Numbered from the stretch's first letter, positions 45,624-53,091 are shown. The stretch is DNA of 64,000 bases from Selenomonas sp. ND2010 (GCF_000702005.1 NZ_JNKI01000008.1:1-64000); one strand, 5' to 3'. Numbers and translations: made by a program. The notes: generated from the letters alone by a model not told the origin.

Positions 45624-45980
45624 CGTGGCGAGCCGGATGCGAGCCTTTCCGGCGCAGGGATGCGCGGTGTCGATGGACGACGTGGACGGCGCAGCTGTCC
45701 ACCCAAGGACATGGACACCCGTGACCTGTTGGAGCGGTGCGCGGGGACGGGCTGGCGAGGGACTGGAGCCGGCCGAGTGGGTCGAAGCTGCCTACCATGG
45801 CGGAAATAGTGCGAAGACCTGAGCACCCGTCATGGCAGGCAACTGAGGCCCCGAGCGCCAAACGCAAGGCCATCGCCAGGCCGTCCCCGCCCCTCTTCGT
45901 GCGTCACTTATGAGGAGCTGCACTTGCGGCGTCTTGGGCGAAGTGGACAGCAAAGCTGTCCACCCGAGCACTATGACGCT

Positions 45981-46006
45981 TTGACCGGTCAGATTTGACT
46001 TGTCAA
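45981..46006. repeat. Pair of TTGACNNGTCAA palindromes
   Basis: TTGACCGGTCAG (45981-45992, one mismatch) and TTGACTTGTCAA (45995-46006, exact), 14 bases apart, inside the structured non-coding region. Confidence 0.8.
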
Positions 46007-46231
46007 AGGACGGCAGGAGCCGCCATCAGCCGAGTGAAGCGGAGGGCTGCACGGGCAGACTGCAGCGGAAGGAGGTTTATGGCGTGTCCTGCCGCGACGC
46101 TTGTGGGGAGACTTGCCTGCCAGCCTTGCTAGTTGCGTATACCTATGGCCATGCCGAGCAGTTTGGGCGGGCTCAGGGACGAGCCCGCTACGGGAGCCGG
46201 ATGCGGCCACTGGCAGGAGTATCGCGAACGC

Positions 46232-46347
46232 GCATGCTTTTCAATAACTGTGGCTATCGGAACTAAAGCCCCGTGCCCTGCACGGGAGGGGCCCGCTTGC
46301 GGGAGGGTTAGTTCCGATAGCCGTAAAGCAGTTATTGGAAGGCATGC
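46232..46347. repeat. Multi-branch inverted repeat
   Basis: GCATGC (46232-46237) pairs with 46342-46347, CAATAACTG (46242-46250) with 46329-46337, and the 15-mer 46252-46266 with 46308-46322. Inside are two hairpins, 46270-46286 (CCCGTGC stem) and 46292-46303 (CCCGC stem). Together they form a four-helix branched fold or a cruciform. Confidence 0.8.
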
Positions 46348-46435
46348 AAGACGGCGGGCCTTGCGTAAGCCGCGACGGAATCCGCAGGGGAGCTTAAGCC
46401 GTCCGGCTGCTCTCTCCCCGGGTCATGCTTCGCTG

Positions 46436-46460
46436 TTGACATGTCAAATTGACCGGTCAA
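46436..46460. repeat. Pair of TTGACNNGTCAA palindromes
   Basis: TTGACATGTCAA (46436-46447) and TTGACCGGTCAA (46449-46460), both exact, 13 bases apart, in the structured non-coding region. Confidence 0.8.
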
Positions 46461-46823
46461 AACCTGCCGACGGACGGTGGCTGACCGAGGACTGAGGCGC
46501 GGCGGGCGCACTCCTGGCACGAAGTTTTGAGCAGCACCGCACGACGGGAGCGCAGCGGACGTGGTGCGCCATCGCAGTTTGAGGGCCGCGAAAGAACCGA
46601 CTGGGCGCGAGGTGGCTGTGCCGCTTCACAAAGGCTGGAGCCTGCACGCGGTATCTTGCGGCAGCCTGCCACGTCGCGCCCAGCCTCTCGTGAGGAGCTG
46701 CCAGGGTGTGGCGGGCGGGCGCGTCGCTGTAAGGGATGGCTCGATGTAAACCTCCCCCTTTTATTGATATCTTTTGTTTATAAGAGTATACTTAAGTATT
46801 ATCAGTATAAGGTGGATTCCTAC

Positions 46824-48209
46824 ATGAGTGAACTAAAAGACTTTATCGAAGCTATAGCATCTATCGCTGCACAAGGCAACGTCGATGAGAATATTAACCT
46901 AGCTCGTCAGACGGTAAAAGAACTCAATCGTTTTCTTTACAATACACATGATGGTATTGGGACAACTTATGAACTGGCCAAAAATCGAGCGTATATTTCC
47001 GATTTTCACAAGTATTGGCACAAACACCATAAAGAAATTTTAAACCTTCAAATTGATGAATCATCCTGTACCTTAGTAGCAGATGTTCTTCATAGTGTAT
47101 TTATACGCACCAGTGGCAAAGCCTTTGGTTATGTATATGATCGTTGCGGCCTTAGTGATGAAGAAGTCTGTCATGTACGTTTTTTGACAGCTAACCAGGA
47201 TTTTCGTGGCTCCAGAAGTTTCGCAGAATTAGCTGCAATATACAAAAGAACCCCTGATATATTCAACTTAAAAAGCATTAGCAATAATCCACAACAATTT
47301 TTGAATGCCATCAATGTTTCTTCGCTTTCCCAAACTGACAAACGAATCACTTTCGCTAAGAGTATCGCAAATTTTGTTTTATCCAAAAATACTACACCAT
47401 ATCAGCTTATAGATTTATACAATCGTGATTTGGTTGCATTGAAAAATGCTTTAATAAATGAACGAGGCACAGGTTTTAAGGAAAAGAAAGCCAATATGTT
47501 TATCCGAGACATGTATGTGCATGGCGTATGGGATAATGTTACCGGCATTGAGCAAATCAACGTCCCCAGCGATATTAATACCATGCAGGTAGCAATGCGA
47601 ACCGGTATTGTAAAATCTTCCATTCCACTGCTTTCTAGTTTTATGGATATGTTCAGCTATCAATATGATGAAGTAGATAAGATAGTAGCCGAAGCATGGA
47701 AACGTGTCTGGGAAATTTGGTGTGCCAATTATCCTAAAGAAGAATGTTTGGAAAGCCCTGTATTACTGGATTATTTTATTTATAATACTGTCGGGAAAGA
47801 ATTCTGTAAAAATAGCCTTTATCTATATGAATGTGCAGAAGACCATCATTTTTCCAGCCTTTCTTCTAATATAAAGCTTTGCCCTATTTGTAAGGAAGAA
47901 AGTACCGCAAAAAGAAAAGCTCTTCCTAGAAACCAGCGGGGTGCTGTTCCAATCTTAAAAACGCCATGCATACATCGCAATGTTTTGCCATGTACACATC
48001 CAGATGGACATATTGCCATAGAACAAACCACCTTCTATCAAAAGCACTTAGCTAACCCTAATTTTTTCGAATGTCCTTTCCGTGCGTTATGTGATCAAAA
48101 TGGCAAGCGTTCCTTACAAGCGCCAAAATCCATCAGCATTTCAGCATTATTGGTCAAACTGGCTGGGAAAGAACCTATGCCACCGAAGAATCTGGTGGCG
48201 GCGGGTTGA
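46824..48209 (+). CDS. HhH-GPD-like protein with cysteine-rich C-terminus
   Basis: 461 residues from the ATG at 46824 (AAGGTGG 8 bases upstream). The frame extends back into the GC-rich region but that part looks random and was excluded. Residues about 205-300 resemble HhH-GPD DNA glycosylases: GTGFKEKKANMFIRDM (helix-hairpin-helix), then INVPSDINTMQVAMRTGI, like the Pro-Asp loop of that fold. A Cys-rich tail (Cys328, Cys337, Cys353, Cys356 and more) could bind zinc or an iron-sulphur cluster. It faces a DNA methyltransferase gene across a shared terminator. AT-richer than the DNA before it. Role unknown; base excision or restriction is a guess. Confidence 0.5.
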   Translation: MSELKDFIEAIASIAAQGNVDENINLARQTVKELNRFLYNTHDGIGTTYELAKNRAYISDFHKYWHKHHKEILNLQIDESSCTLVADVLHSVFIRTSGKAFGYVYDRCGLSDEEVCHVRFLTANQDFRGSRSFAELAAIYKRTPDIFNLKSISNNPQQFLNAINVSSLSQTDKRITFAKSIANFVLSKNTTPYQLIDLYNRDLVALKNALINERGTGFKEKKANMFIRDMYVHGVWDNVTGIEQINVPSDINTMQVAMRTGIVKSSIPLLSSFMDMFSYQYDEVDKIVAEAWKRVWEIWCANYPKEECLESPVLLDYFIYNTVGKEFCKNSLYLYECAEDHHFSSLSSNIKLCPICKEESTAKRKALPRNQRGAVPILKTPCIHRNVLPCTHPDGHIAIEQTTFYQKHLANPNFFECPFRALCDQNGKRSLQAPKSISISALLVKLAGKEPMPPKNLVAAG

Positions 48210-48250
48210 TGTCCTGAGGTAGAGAAGCATAGCATAATACTGGATATAAA

Positions 48251-48287
48251 ATGAGTCATAGTGGGTTGCCCACTATGACTCATTTTA
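48251..48287. terminator. Bidirectional terminator between convergent genes
   Basis: ATGAGTCATAGTGGG pairs exactly with CCCACTATGACTCAT, flanked by A- and T-rich sequence on both sides. Confidence 0.85.
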
Positions 48288-48312
48288 TATCCTCCAATCA
48301 ATTTTGACCAAA

Positions 48313-49173
48313 TTACTTCCGAAACACAAATAGATATTCATGGGCGATCAGCAGGAAATTATATTTCACGCTGTTGGTTTTCCAATAGCCAGTGGCCCGG
48401 CAATTATGCTGTTCCTTGATAATCAGTTCCTTCAATGTGAAGCCAACTTCCTCAAAAATCTTCATCACGTCAAATGACATGGGCACCATGCAGCCTTTTT
48501 TGCGGGTATCGCCCATTAGAATGGCGCAGAATTTATCCTTTTTGAGTACGCGGTAGCATTCCCCGGCGACTTTTTTCATTTCTTCCAAAAAGTCAGCTAT
48601 TTTCAAGCGGGAGAGATCTTCTTCTATATCCTCGCTGTACTTGATAATATCCGCATAGGGAGGGTGCGTGCAGATAAGATCGACGTGTTCGTCGGGAATA
48701 AAGGAAAGATTACGGGCATCGCCTTTTTTCAGGTAGACCTTACCATTGGCTCCTTCATGCTCGAAGTCCGTTTTTTCCCGGCAGCGTTCAAGGGCAACAT
48801 CGTTTACATCCACGCCAATAATATTGCGGTTCAATAACTTGGCCTCGACAAGCGTGGTGCCGCCACCGGCGAACTGGTCAAGAACGCAATCGCCTTCCTT
48901 GGAGTAGCGCAGCATGATATTGCGGGGAATATAGGGCGACCAGTTTCCCCGCCACTTGGCGTCATGGGTAGCCCAATCACCGCGCTTGGGAAACGTCCAA
49001 TGGGTGGTCATTCTAAGTTCAAATTCCTCCGGTTCCCATTTTTTTATCTTTTTCATTTTAGGTGCAGGCACTAAAGCTACAGTATTATTCAAGGCAGATC
49101 CTCCAGATTTATTATTTTCGATCATTTCAGATCGTTTTGTATTGAATAATATAGCATAAGATCCCTGATCCAT
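48313..49173 (-). CDS. DNA methyltransferase, N4/N6 type
   Basis: 286 residues if the ATG at 49173 is used; a TTG at 49092 has a better ribosome site (GGAGG, 7 bases) and gives 259 residues. SAM-dependent amino-methyltransferase. Catalytic motif THPPYADIIKYS precedes no SAM loop in this order: VLDQFAGGGTTLVEAKLL with GVDVN (motif I) comes first, then the catalytic box. GCMVPMSFDV and a C-terminal strand region complete the fold. The target sequence is unknown. It converges on the HhH-like gene, which could be a functional partner. Confidence 0.8.
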   Translation of the reverse strand: MDQGSYAILFNTKRSEMIENNKSGGSALNNTVALVPAPKMKKIKKWEPEEFELRMTTHWTFPKRGDWATHDAKWRGNWSPYIPRNIMLRYSKEGDCVLDQFAGGGTTLVEAKLLNRNIIGVDVNDVALERCREKTDFEHEGANGKVYLKKGDARNLSFIPDEHVDLICTHPPYADIIKYSEDIEEDLSRLKIADFLEEMKKVAGECYRVLKKDKFCAILMGDTRKKGCMVPMSFDVMKIFEEVGFTLKELIIKEQHNCRATGYWKTNSVKYNFLLIAHEYLFVFRK

Positions 49174-49263
49174 GCAAGTATTGTTTTATCCTGCCTCAAT
49201 CTTTGTGCGTTCCTTGCTGAATAACTCCCGAAAAGTCTCTGTTTTATTGATTTTTTGTAAAAA

Positions 49264-49295
49264 AATGAAGGCCAGTTTCCAAACTGGCCTTCATT
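49264..49295. terminator. Hairpin upstream of methyltransferase gene
   Basis: AATGAAGGCCAG pairs with CTGGCCTTCATT, with A- and T-runs on either side. It could end the dam-dpnI-nuclease unit on the minus strand. Confidence 0.75.
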
Positions 49296-49346
49296 CTCTT
49301 TGTGTCAGATAGTCTATTGTTTATTATTGTTTGATTGCATAATAAA

Positions 49347-49449
49347 AGAGATCCTCCGGCGGGCGTCGCCTCTCCCGCATCCCTCGGGTTACCCCTGTCA
49401 TGCCATCGGCGTGTGGTCGCAACGAAATTTACCACCTCAGAGAATCTCT
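49347..49449 (-). other. GC-rich foldable segment
   Basis: On the minus strand AGAGAT (49444-49449) and ATCTCT (49347-49352) close a GC-rich stretch containing GGGGTAACCC and GGCGACGCC. It lies between the nuclease gene and the terminator at 49264, where no gene is seen. It could be a small structured RNA or 3' leader; no known class was recognised. Confidence 0.3.
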
Positions 49450-49467
49450 ATCATCACTTATATTATA

Positions 49468-49848
49468 TCAGTCTGTATTCCGTTTGTAAAGAATATGCTT
49501 GTTGCGTACATAACTTTCCCAACGAGTCTTGCTAATCCGCCAAGCCGAAATAATGGAATTCTTGTAGCCGGGCTTATCACCGGACGTATGAAGGCGCAAA
49601 ACCAACTGAATCCTTTTGCCGTTTTCTTCCACCATTTTCAGAATCAGCCCTGTATTGGCCTTATCCCGCAGAATATAATCAGGCGAACGGACGGCCTCGC
49701 CCAAAAAAGGTGCAATATTTTCGTATTCTCCCGGATGGTGGTCTTCAATATGCCCAATCCGTTCATCCGTAATGATTACCTCATCCGTGGTAATATCCTC
49801 GGTAACGCAGGCGTAAATGTTTTTGTCGATTTTTCCTATAAAATGCAC
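49468..49848 (-). CDS. PBECR-type nuclease-like protein
   Basis: 126 residues from a GTG at 49848 (GAGGAC upstream; no ATG fits). The sequence pattern TDERIGHIEDHHPGEYENI then VRSPDYILRD, LVLRLHTSG and NSIISAWRIS matches the phage-Barnase-EndoU-colicin-RelE (PBECR) group of RNase-like toxins, with the histidines in place. It starts 51 bases after the dpnI stop on the same strand, so it probably belongs to that unit. Acts presumably on RNA; target unknown. No antitoxin recognised beside it. Confidence 0.6.
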   Translation of the reverse strand: MHFIGKIDKNIYACVTEDITTDEVIITDERIGHIEDHHPGEYENIAPFLGEAVRSPDYILRDKANTGLILKMVEENGKRIQLVLRLHTSGDKPGYKNSIISAWRISKTRWESYVRNKHILYKRNTD

Positions 49849-49899
49849 AGTGTAGTCCTCATCAATAAATGCTTGTTCTATTCTATCACAGCATACGCC

Positions 49900-50667
49900 T
49901 TATTTCCATCTATATTCGCCTCGGCCTAAAAATTCTACATAACCTTTATCACGCAAAATTTGCAGCTGCTGACGGATTTTGGGTTGAACATTGTGGTTTT
50001 CCCGATGACGTTCCTGCAAATAAGCGGTAAAACCATATACATCCTGAAGGGAAAACTCCTCTTTGCCCAGCTGTTCCAAACAGTAAAGCACATCCATCAA
50101 CCAACCCCGGGCGGTGATTTTACTGGTGGCCAGCTCAGATGTAGCGGAAACTTTCTGGCATACACACTGCGGATCGAGAACTTCTCTTTGCTGAATGACA
50201 GGGATTTTCCCCTGGGAAGGAATATTTTTCCATGCAATATTGCAACCTGTCCAGCCTGCACGGCGGGCGTTGGGGCCAAGTGGCTTCCGCTTGATGATGA
50301 CTTCTGCCGTAAAAAAGTATTTGGGGATAACCCAAAGATTTTCGACCATGTATTCCGAACGGTTGTATTCCATAACAAACAAATGCGGATTGTGGTCGTC
50401 CATAAGCCGGGCCATCATGGTATCATAAGCACCATCCGCAATTATCCCGCCAAAGGGGCCATTATGGCTTTTCAATTCGAAAACATTTCGGCAGCTAGGG
50501 CAAAGCAAATCCGCCACGGGCTTATTATTTTGCAGTGGTTCCAAATGGGGGGCACCGCACATTACGCAATACATGTTGTCAGCGGCCCATGCCTCCGTTA
50601 TTACCCGGGCTTGCTGTTGCAGGCTATGGTAGGAAGCGCCCAAAGAGGCGTCCATGCGTATATCCAT
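49900..50667 (-). CDS. dpnI: DpnI-type restriction endonuclease
   Basis: 255 residues from the ATG at 50667 (AAAGGAG upstream), the length of pneumococcal DpnI. The type IIM enzyme cuts GATC only when the adenine is methylated. Zinc cysteines are Cys34, Cys37, Cys56 and Cys59; the catalytic set Asp53, Glu64 and Lys66 (VADLLCPSC ... FELKS) is in the same numbering as DpnI. The C-terminal winged-helix domain with IRQQLQILRDK and GRGEYR, which also reads methylated GATC, is well conserved. The neighbour upstream is a Dam-family methylase lacking its C-terminus. Confidence 0.93.
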   Translation of the reverse strand: MDIRMDASLGASYHSLQQQARVITEAWAADNMYCVMCGAPHLEPLQNNKPVADLLCPSCRNVFELKSHNGPFGGIIADGAYDTMMARLMDDHNPHLFVMEYNRSEYMVENLWVIPKYFFTAEVIIKRKPLGPNARRAGWTGCNIAWKNIPSQGKIPVIQQREVLDPQCVCQKVSATSELATSKITARGWLMDVLYCLEQLGKEEFSLQDVYGFTAYLQERHRENHNVQPKIRQQLQILRDKGYVEFLGRGEYRWK

Positions 50668-50683
50668 GCCGGTTCTCCTTTGG

Positions 50684-51664
50684 TCATTTTTTCTCAAAAC
50701 ACTTTAACAGACGACGCTTGCCTTTGGGATCATCCTGATCCGGATAGCTTATCACGCCTTTAGCACCCTTGGCCGCCATTTCGTCAACGAATTTGGCAAG
50801 GGCAATCTGGTCATCATCATTAAAGCAGTCCGCCGTGTAGGAAGTAAAGCTGGCCGTAGCAGTGAGCGGGCGGTACGGCGGATCAAAATATACAAAGGTA
50901 TGCTCGTCAATAAAATCCCGCGCCTTGCTGTAATCGCCGCAGACAATCTCTACATTTTGGAGCTTCTGGGCAATGCCCCGCAAATTTTCTTCATCACAAA
51001 TCAATGGCCGCTTGTAAGCCCCCATGGGCACATTGTAAGCACCTTTTTTATTGACGCGGTAGAGGCCATTAAAGCAGGTCTTGTTCAAAAAGATCAGCAG
51101 GGCGGCACGTTCCACCTGATCCGCATCGCGGCCAGCCAGCTTCAACTCATTGAACCGGGCACGCATTTTCATATAATACGCCTTGCGCCCTTCGGTAAGC
51201 TCCGGCAGATAAGCCGCCTGATACTCCTGCAGACGGACAATCAGCTCATCCACGTTCTCCTTGATGGACTTGTAGGTACCAATCAGTTCCCGGTTCACAT
51301 CGCTGATGTAAACGGCTTCAAGGTCAAATTTATTCAGCACATCAAACAGAACGGCACCGCCGCCCACAAAAGGCTCGGCATACTTTGTGAACTGACCATC
51401 ATCAAAAGGATAATAAGTGGAAATCTCCGCCAAAAGCTGACCTTTGCCGCCCGCCCATTTCAAAAAAGGCTTCACGCCCGGCTGCGGCTGTTCCACATAA
51501 CGCAGGCTCCGCGCATCCTGCGGCTTTTCGGCATCAGCAGGAATAATCCACACATTTCCCACCATTTCCGCATTCTGTATACGATTTTCCGCACATAAAG
51601 TCGAAACCCGCCGATGGGAAATCCCCCATTTAGCGGCAGCTTCTTTTGCAGATATAAAGGTCAT
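50684..51664 (-). CDS. Dam/DpnM-family adenine methyltransferase, C-terminally shortened
   Basis: 326 residues from the ATG at 51664 (AAAGGAG upstream). An extra N-terminal HTH domain (ISAKEAAAKWGISHRRVSTLC, about 4-24) precedes a D12-class GATC-type methylase: PFLKWAGGKGQLL (SAM motif, 66-78) and FDPPYRPLTATASFTSY (DPPY at 261-264). Compared with DpnM it stops about 27 residues early and lacks the final INSNG/KRGK region. The frame ends in RLLKCFEKK, 16 bases before dpnI. An active GATC methylase would make host DNA a DpnI target, so it is probably inactive or has changed specificity. Confidence 0.85.
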   Translation of the reverse strand: MTFISAKEAAAKWGISHRRVSTLCAENRIQNAEMVGNVWIIPADAEKPQDARSLRYVEQPQPGVKPFLKWAGGKGQLLAEISTYYPFDDGQFTKYAEPFVGGGAVLFDVLNKFDLEAVYISDVNRELIGTYKSIKENVDELIVRLQEYQAAYLPELTEGRKAYYMKMRARFNELKLAGRDADQVERAALLIFLNKTCFNGLYRVNKKGAYNVPMGAYKRPLICDEENLRGIAQKLQNVEIVCGDYSKARDFIDEHTFVYFDPPYRPLTATASFTSYTADCFNDDDQIALAKFVDEMAAKGAKGVISYPDQDDPKGKRRLLKCFEKK

Positions 51665-51765
51665 AGATGTTCTCCTTTGTCCATAAACTCTCAATATTAT
51701 TATATTCTAGAGCTAGAATAATAGCAATATCACTTCTCAGAAAATCCGCGCAAAGAAAACAAACA

Positions 51766-51808
51766 GCGGGCGGCTGACTTGTCAAAAATTGACTTGTCAG
51801 CCGCCCGC
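51766..51808. repeat. Hairpin with two palindromes, upstream of dam
   Basis: GCGGGCGGCTGAC (51766-51778) pairs with GTCAGCCGCCCGC (51796-51808). The inner parts are CTGACTTGTCAA (51774-51785) and TTGACTTGTCAG (51789-51800), each one mismatch from the iterated palindrome. No T-run, so not a simple terminator. Confidence 0.8.
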
Positions 51809-51847
51809 GTGCAGGGAATGGGATTATGAGAATGGCAGTAACTTTGG

Positions 51848-52003
51848 CTAATGCCGCTGGAGTTCCTTGATGAGCTCCCCGATCTTGTCCGTCAGATTAT
51901 CCATCGACCGTTGGAAACGGGTCAAGAGGTAGAACGTCACCACAATCGGGAACCCCACGGCCGATATCGCCGTCAGGATCGTCTGCTCCATGGCAGCATC
52001 CAT
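51848..52003 (-). CDS. YvrJ family protein
   Basis: 51 residues, too short for most gene callers. Starts at an ATG overlapping the preceding stop by one base (TGATG). Residues MEQTILTAISAVGFPIVVTFYLL (quoted in part) match the YvrJ family: one membrane helix with the GFPIVV core, then a short charged tail. Third member of a DUF1659-DUF2922-YvrJ set that recurs in Firmicutes. Function unknown; likely membrane associated. Confidence 0.8.
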   Translation of the reverse strand: MDAAMEQTILTAISAVGFPIVVTFYLLTRFQRSMDNLTDKIGELIKELQRH

Positions 52004-52218
52004 CAGCCGACGATTGCCTCATCCTCAACCGTGCGGACGATTGCGATATCCAAAGACACCAGCGGCATGCCACTGATGATGAAGAACTTCTTGGAAGTAA
52101 TCTTTTCCACCAGTTCATGAATTTCCGCAGGCGTGATGTCATCACGCGGATTGGCAAATACCAGCTCCGCCTTTTTTCCATCGAGACGGTTGAATCTGAC
52201 AATAAGCGTTTTTTTCAT
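52003..52218 (-). CDS. DUF2922 family protein
   Basis: 71 residues. KKTLIVRFNRLDGKKAELVFANPRDD and PAEIHELVEKI match DUF2922. Starts 21 bases after the DUF1659 gene and overlaps the YvrJ gene. Such small proteins always occur together with DUF1659 in Firmicutes; no biochemical role is known. Located inside the integrative element, which is an unusual home for it. Confidence 0.75.
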   Translation of the reverse strand: MKKTLIVRFNRLDGKKAELVFANPRDDITPAEIHELVEKITSKKFFIISGMPLVSLDIAIVRTVEDEAIVG

Positions 52219-52239
52219 AATAATACTCCTCCTTTACGC

Positions 52240-52467
52240 TCAACCCTGAGGAATAAGCGACGCACTATCCTCGCGGACAATCGCATGGAGACTGCGCGCC
52301 TGCAGCCGCCCCATAAGGACAGCCGTCTCGTACATATCCGCATCCGTTACCTCCGGATTCACATGCGGGAACGTCACCACCGCATAGACATCCTTGCCTG
52401 CCGAGTTCTGCCCCTTAACGTATTTGAGCTTCAGCGCACAAGTCTGATCTTCTCTCTTGGCTTCCAT
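52240..52467 (-). CDS. DUF1659 family protein
   Basis: 75 residues from the ATG at 52467 (AAGGAGG upstream); codons further back run into a leader hairpin. CALKLKYVKGQNSAGKDVYAVVTF and DADMYETAVLMGRLQARSL match DUF1659. First gene of the three-gene set. A strong hairpin (52488-52531) sits directly before its ribosome site. Confidence 0.75.
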   Translation of the reverse strand: MEAKREDQTCALKLKYVKGQNSAGKDVYAVVTFPHVNPEVTDADMYETAVLMGRLQARSLHAIVREDSASLIPQG

Positions 52468-52487
52468 GATAAAACCTCCTTCAGAAA

Positions 52488-52531
52488 CGCAACAAAGCCG
52501 CCCGGTCGTCACCCCGCGCGGCTTCGTTGCG
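52488..52531 (-). promoter_or_regulatory. Leader hairpin of the DUF1659 operon
   Basis: On the minus strand CGCAACGAAGCCGC pairs with GCGGCTTTGTTGCG (14 pairs, one G-U, which would be a mismatch on the other strand). It ends 5 bases before the ribosome site and could control translation. Confidence 0.6.
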
Positions 52532-52635
52532 GAATGACAACCATATATATCAAGCGCCTCGCGCCAGATACCAAAATCCAAAGGTCAGCATTCCGCAATG
52601 CTTCAATATTTCGTTTCTAAGGTCAGTTTACCGAG

Positions 52636-52647
52636 TTGACCGGTCAA
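52636..52647. repeat. TTGACNNGTCAA palindrome (centre CG)
   Basis: Exact copy in the gap between the DUF1659 operon and the gene at 52811. Confidence 0.8.
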
Positions 52648-52733
52648 ATGCAACAGATTTCGTGATTTATCCTAGCGCCTAAAGCTTGAGGTGCTAAAAG
52701 AGAAACTTCTGAGAAAGGATTTTTTATAATGCA

Positions 52734-52761
52734 TTGACAATGTCCCCCCCCATTATACAAT
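52734..52761 (+). promoter_or_regulatory. Promoter of the 55-residue protein gene
   Basis: TTGACA (52734-52739) and TACAAT (52756-52761), 16 bases apart; the spacer contains a run of eight C. Confidence 0.7.
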
Positions 52762-52810
52762 TAGATTAGTAATATAGACTAAGTTGTATAGTTGATTGGA
52801 GGGATATTCT

Positions 52811-52978
52811 ATGGCTAATCAGTACAATGTTGGTTTCACTATTAAAAACGGTTCTTCTACCAGCCGCGGAAATGCAACCGTTACAGCAAACTCCACCAGC
52901 GAAGCTCGACAGAAATTTAGCGATCATCATCCTCAAAATGGGCGCACAACTATCACCAGTGTTAATAAGAAAAAATAA
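52811..52978 (+). CDS. Small protein of unknown function
   Basis: 55 residues from the ATG at 52811 (GGAGG upstream). The sequence is rich in Asn, Thr and Ser with a basic tail (SVNKKK) and alternating residues suggesting beta strands (QYNVGFTIKNGSSTS, TTITSVN). No signal peptide. Good promoter and a terminator (53021-53061) make it a real single-gene unit. No family recognised; small single-domain phage or element proteins of this kind are common. Confidence 0.6.
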   Translation: MANQYNVGFTIKNGSSTSRGNATVTANSTSEARQKFSDHHPQNGRTTITSVNKKK

Positions 52979-53020
52979 GTATCATTTTGATGGGCTTTAA
53001 AGATGCACAGCCCCTAATAA

Positions 53021-53061
53021 AAGGCGATTCACTGACACAAGGGTCTGCGAATCGCCTTTTT
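53021..53061 (+). terminator. Terminator of small-protein gene
   Basis: AAGGCGATTC pairs with GAATCGCCTT and is followed by TTTTG. Confidence 0.85.
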
Positions 53062-53091
53062 GCCATGTTATTTCATAGCCTCTTTTTCTCC

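Larger units (their letters stand above)
45626..46745. ncRNA. Candidate large structured RNA, strand uncertain
   Basis: About 1.1 kb, GC-rich, with no recognisable protein. By eye it holds many helices, several of them long-range: 45741-45758 with 45873-45890 (17 of 18 pairs), enclosing 45790-45799 with 45831-45840; 45666-45671 with 45714-45719, enclosing 45682-45702; 46167-46188 (8 bp); and a multi-branch unit 46232-46347 whose 15-bp helix 46252-46266/46308-46322 is perfect. A GCGCA-GGGA-TGCGC hairpin (45652-45665) has a GNRA-type loop on the plus strand. Two near-identical hairpins (45682-45702 and 45943-45963) repeat GTGGAC-GC-loop-GC-GTCCAC. Size and phage-like context recall GOLLD and ROOL RNAs, but I cannot test membership. 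Confidence 0.5.

Noticed and set aside
45600-46760. Several short open frames in the GC-rich region on both strands
   Set aside because: They have no ribosome sites, are full of Arg, Pro and Gly, and are cut by hairpins; they follow from high GC content.
46527-46823. Upstream extension of the HhH-like protein into the GC-rich region
   Set aside because: About 99 codons of Arg/Gly/Ala-rich, random-looking sequence without a ribosome site; a good start exists at 46824.
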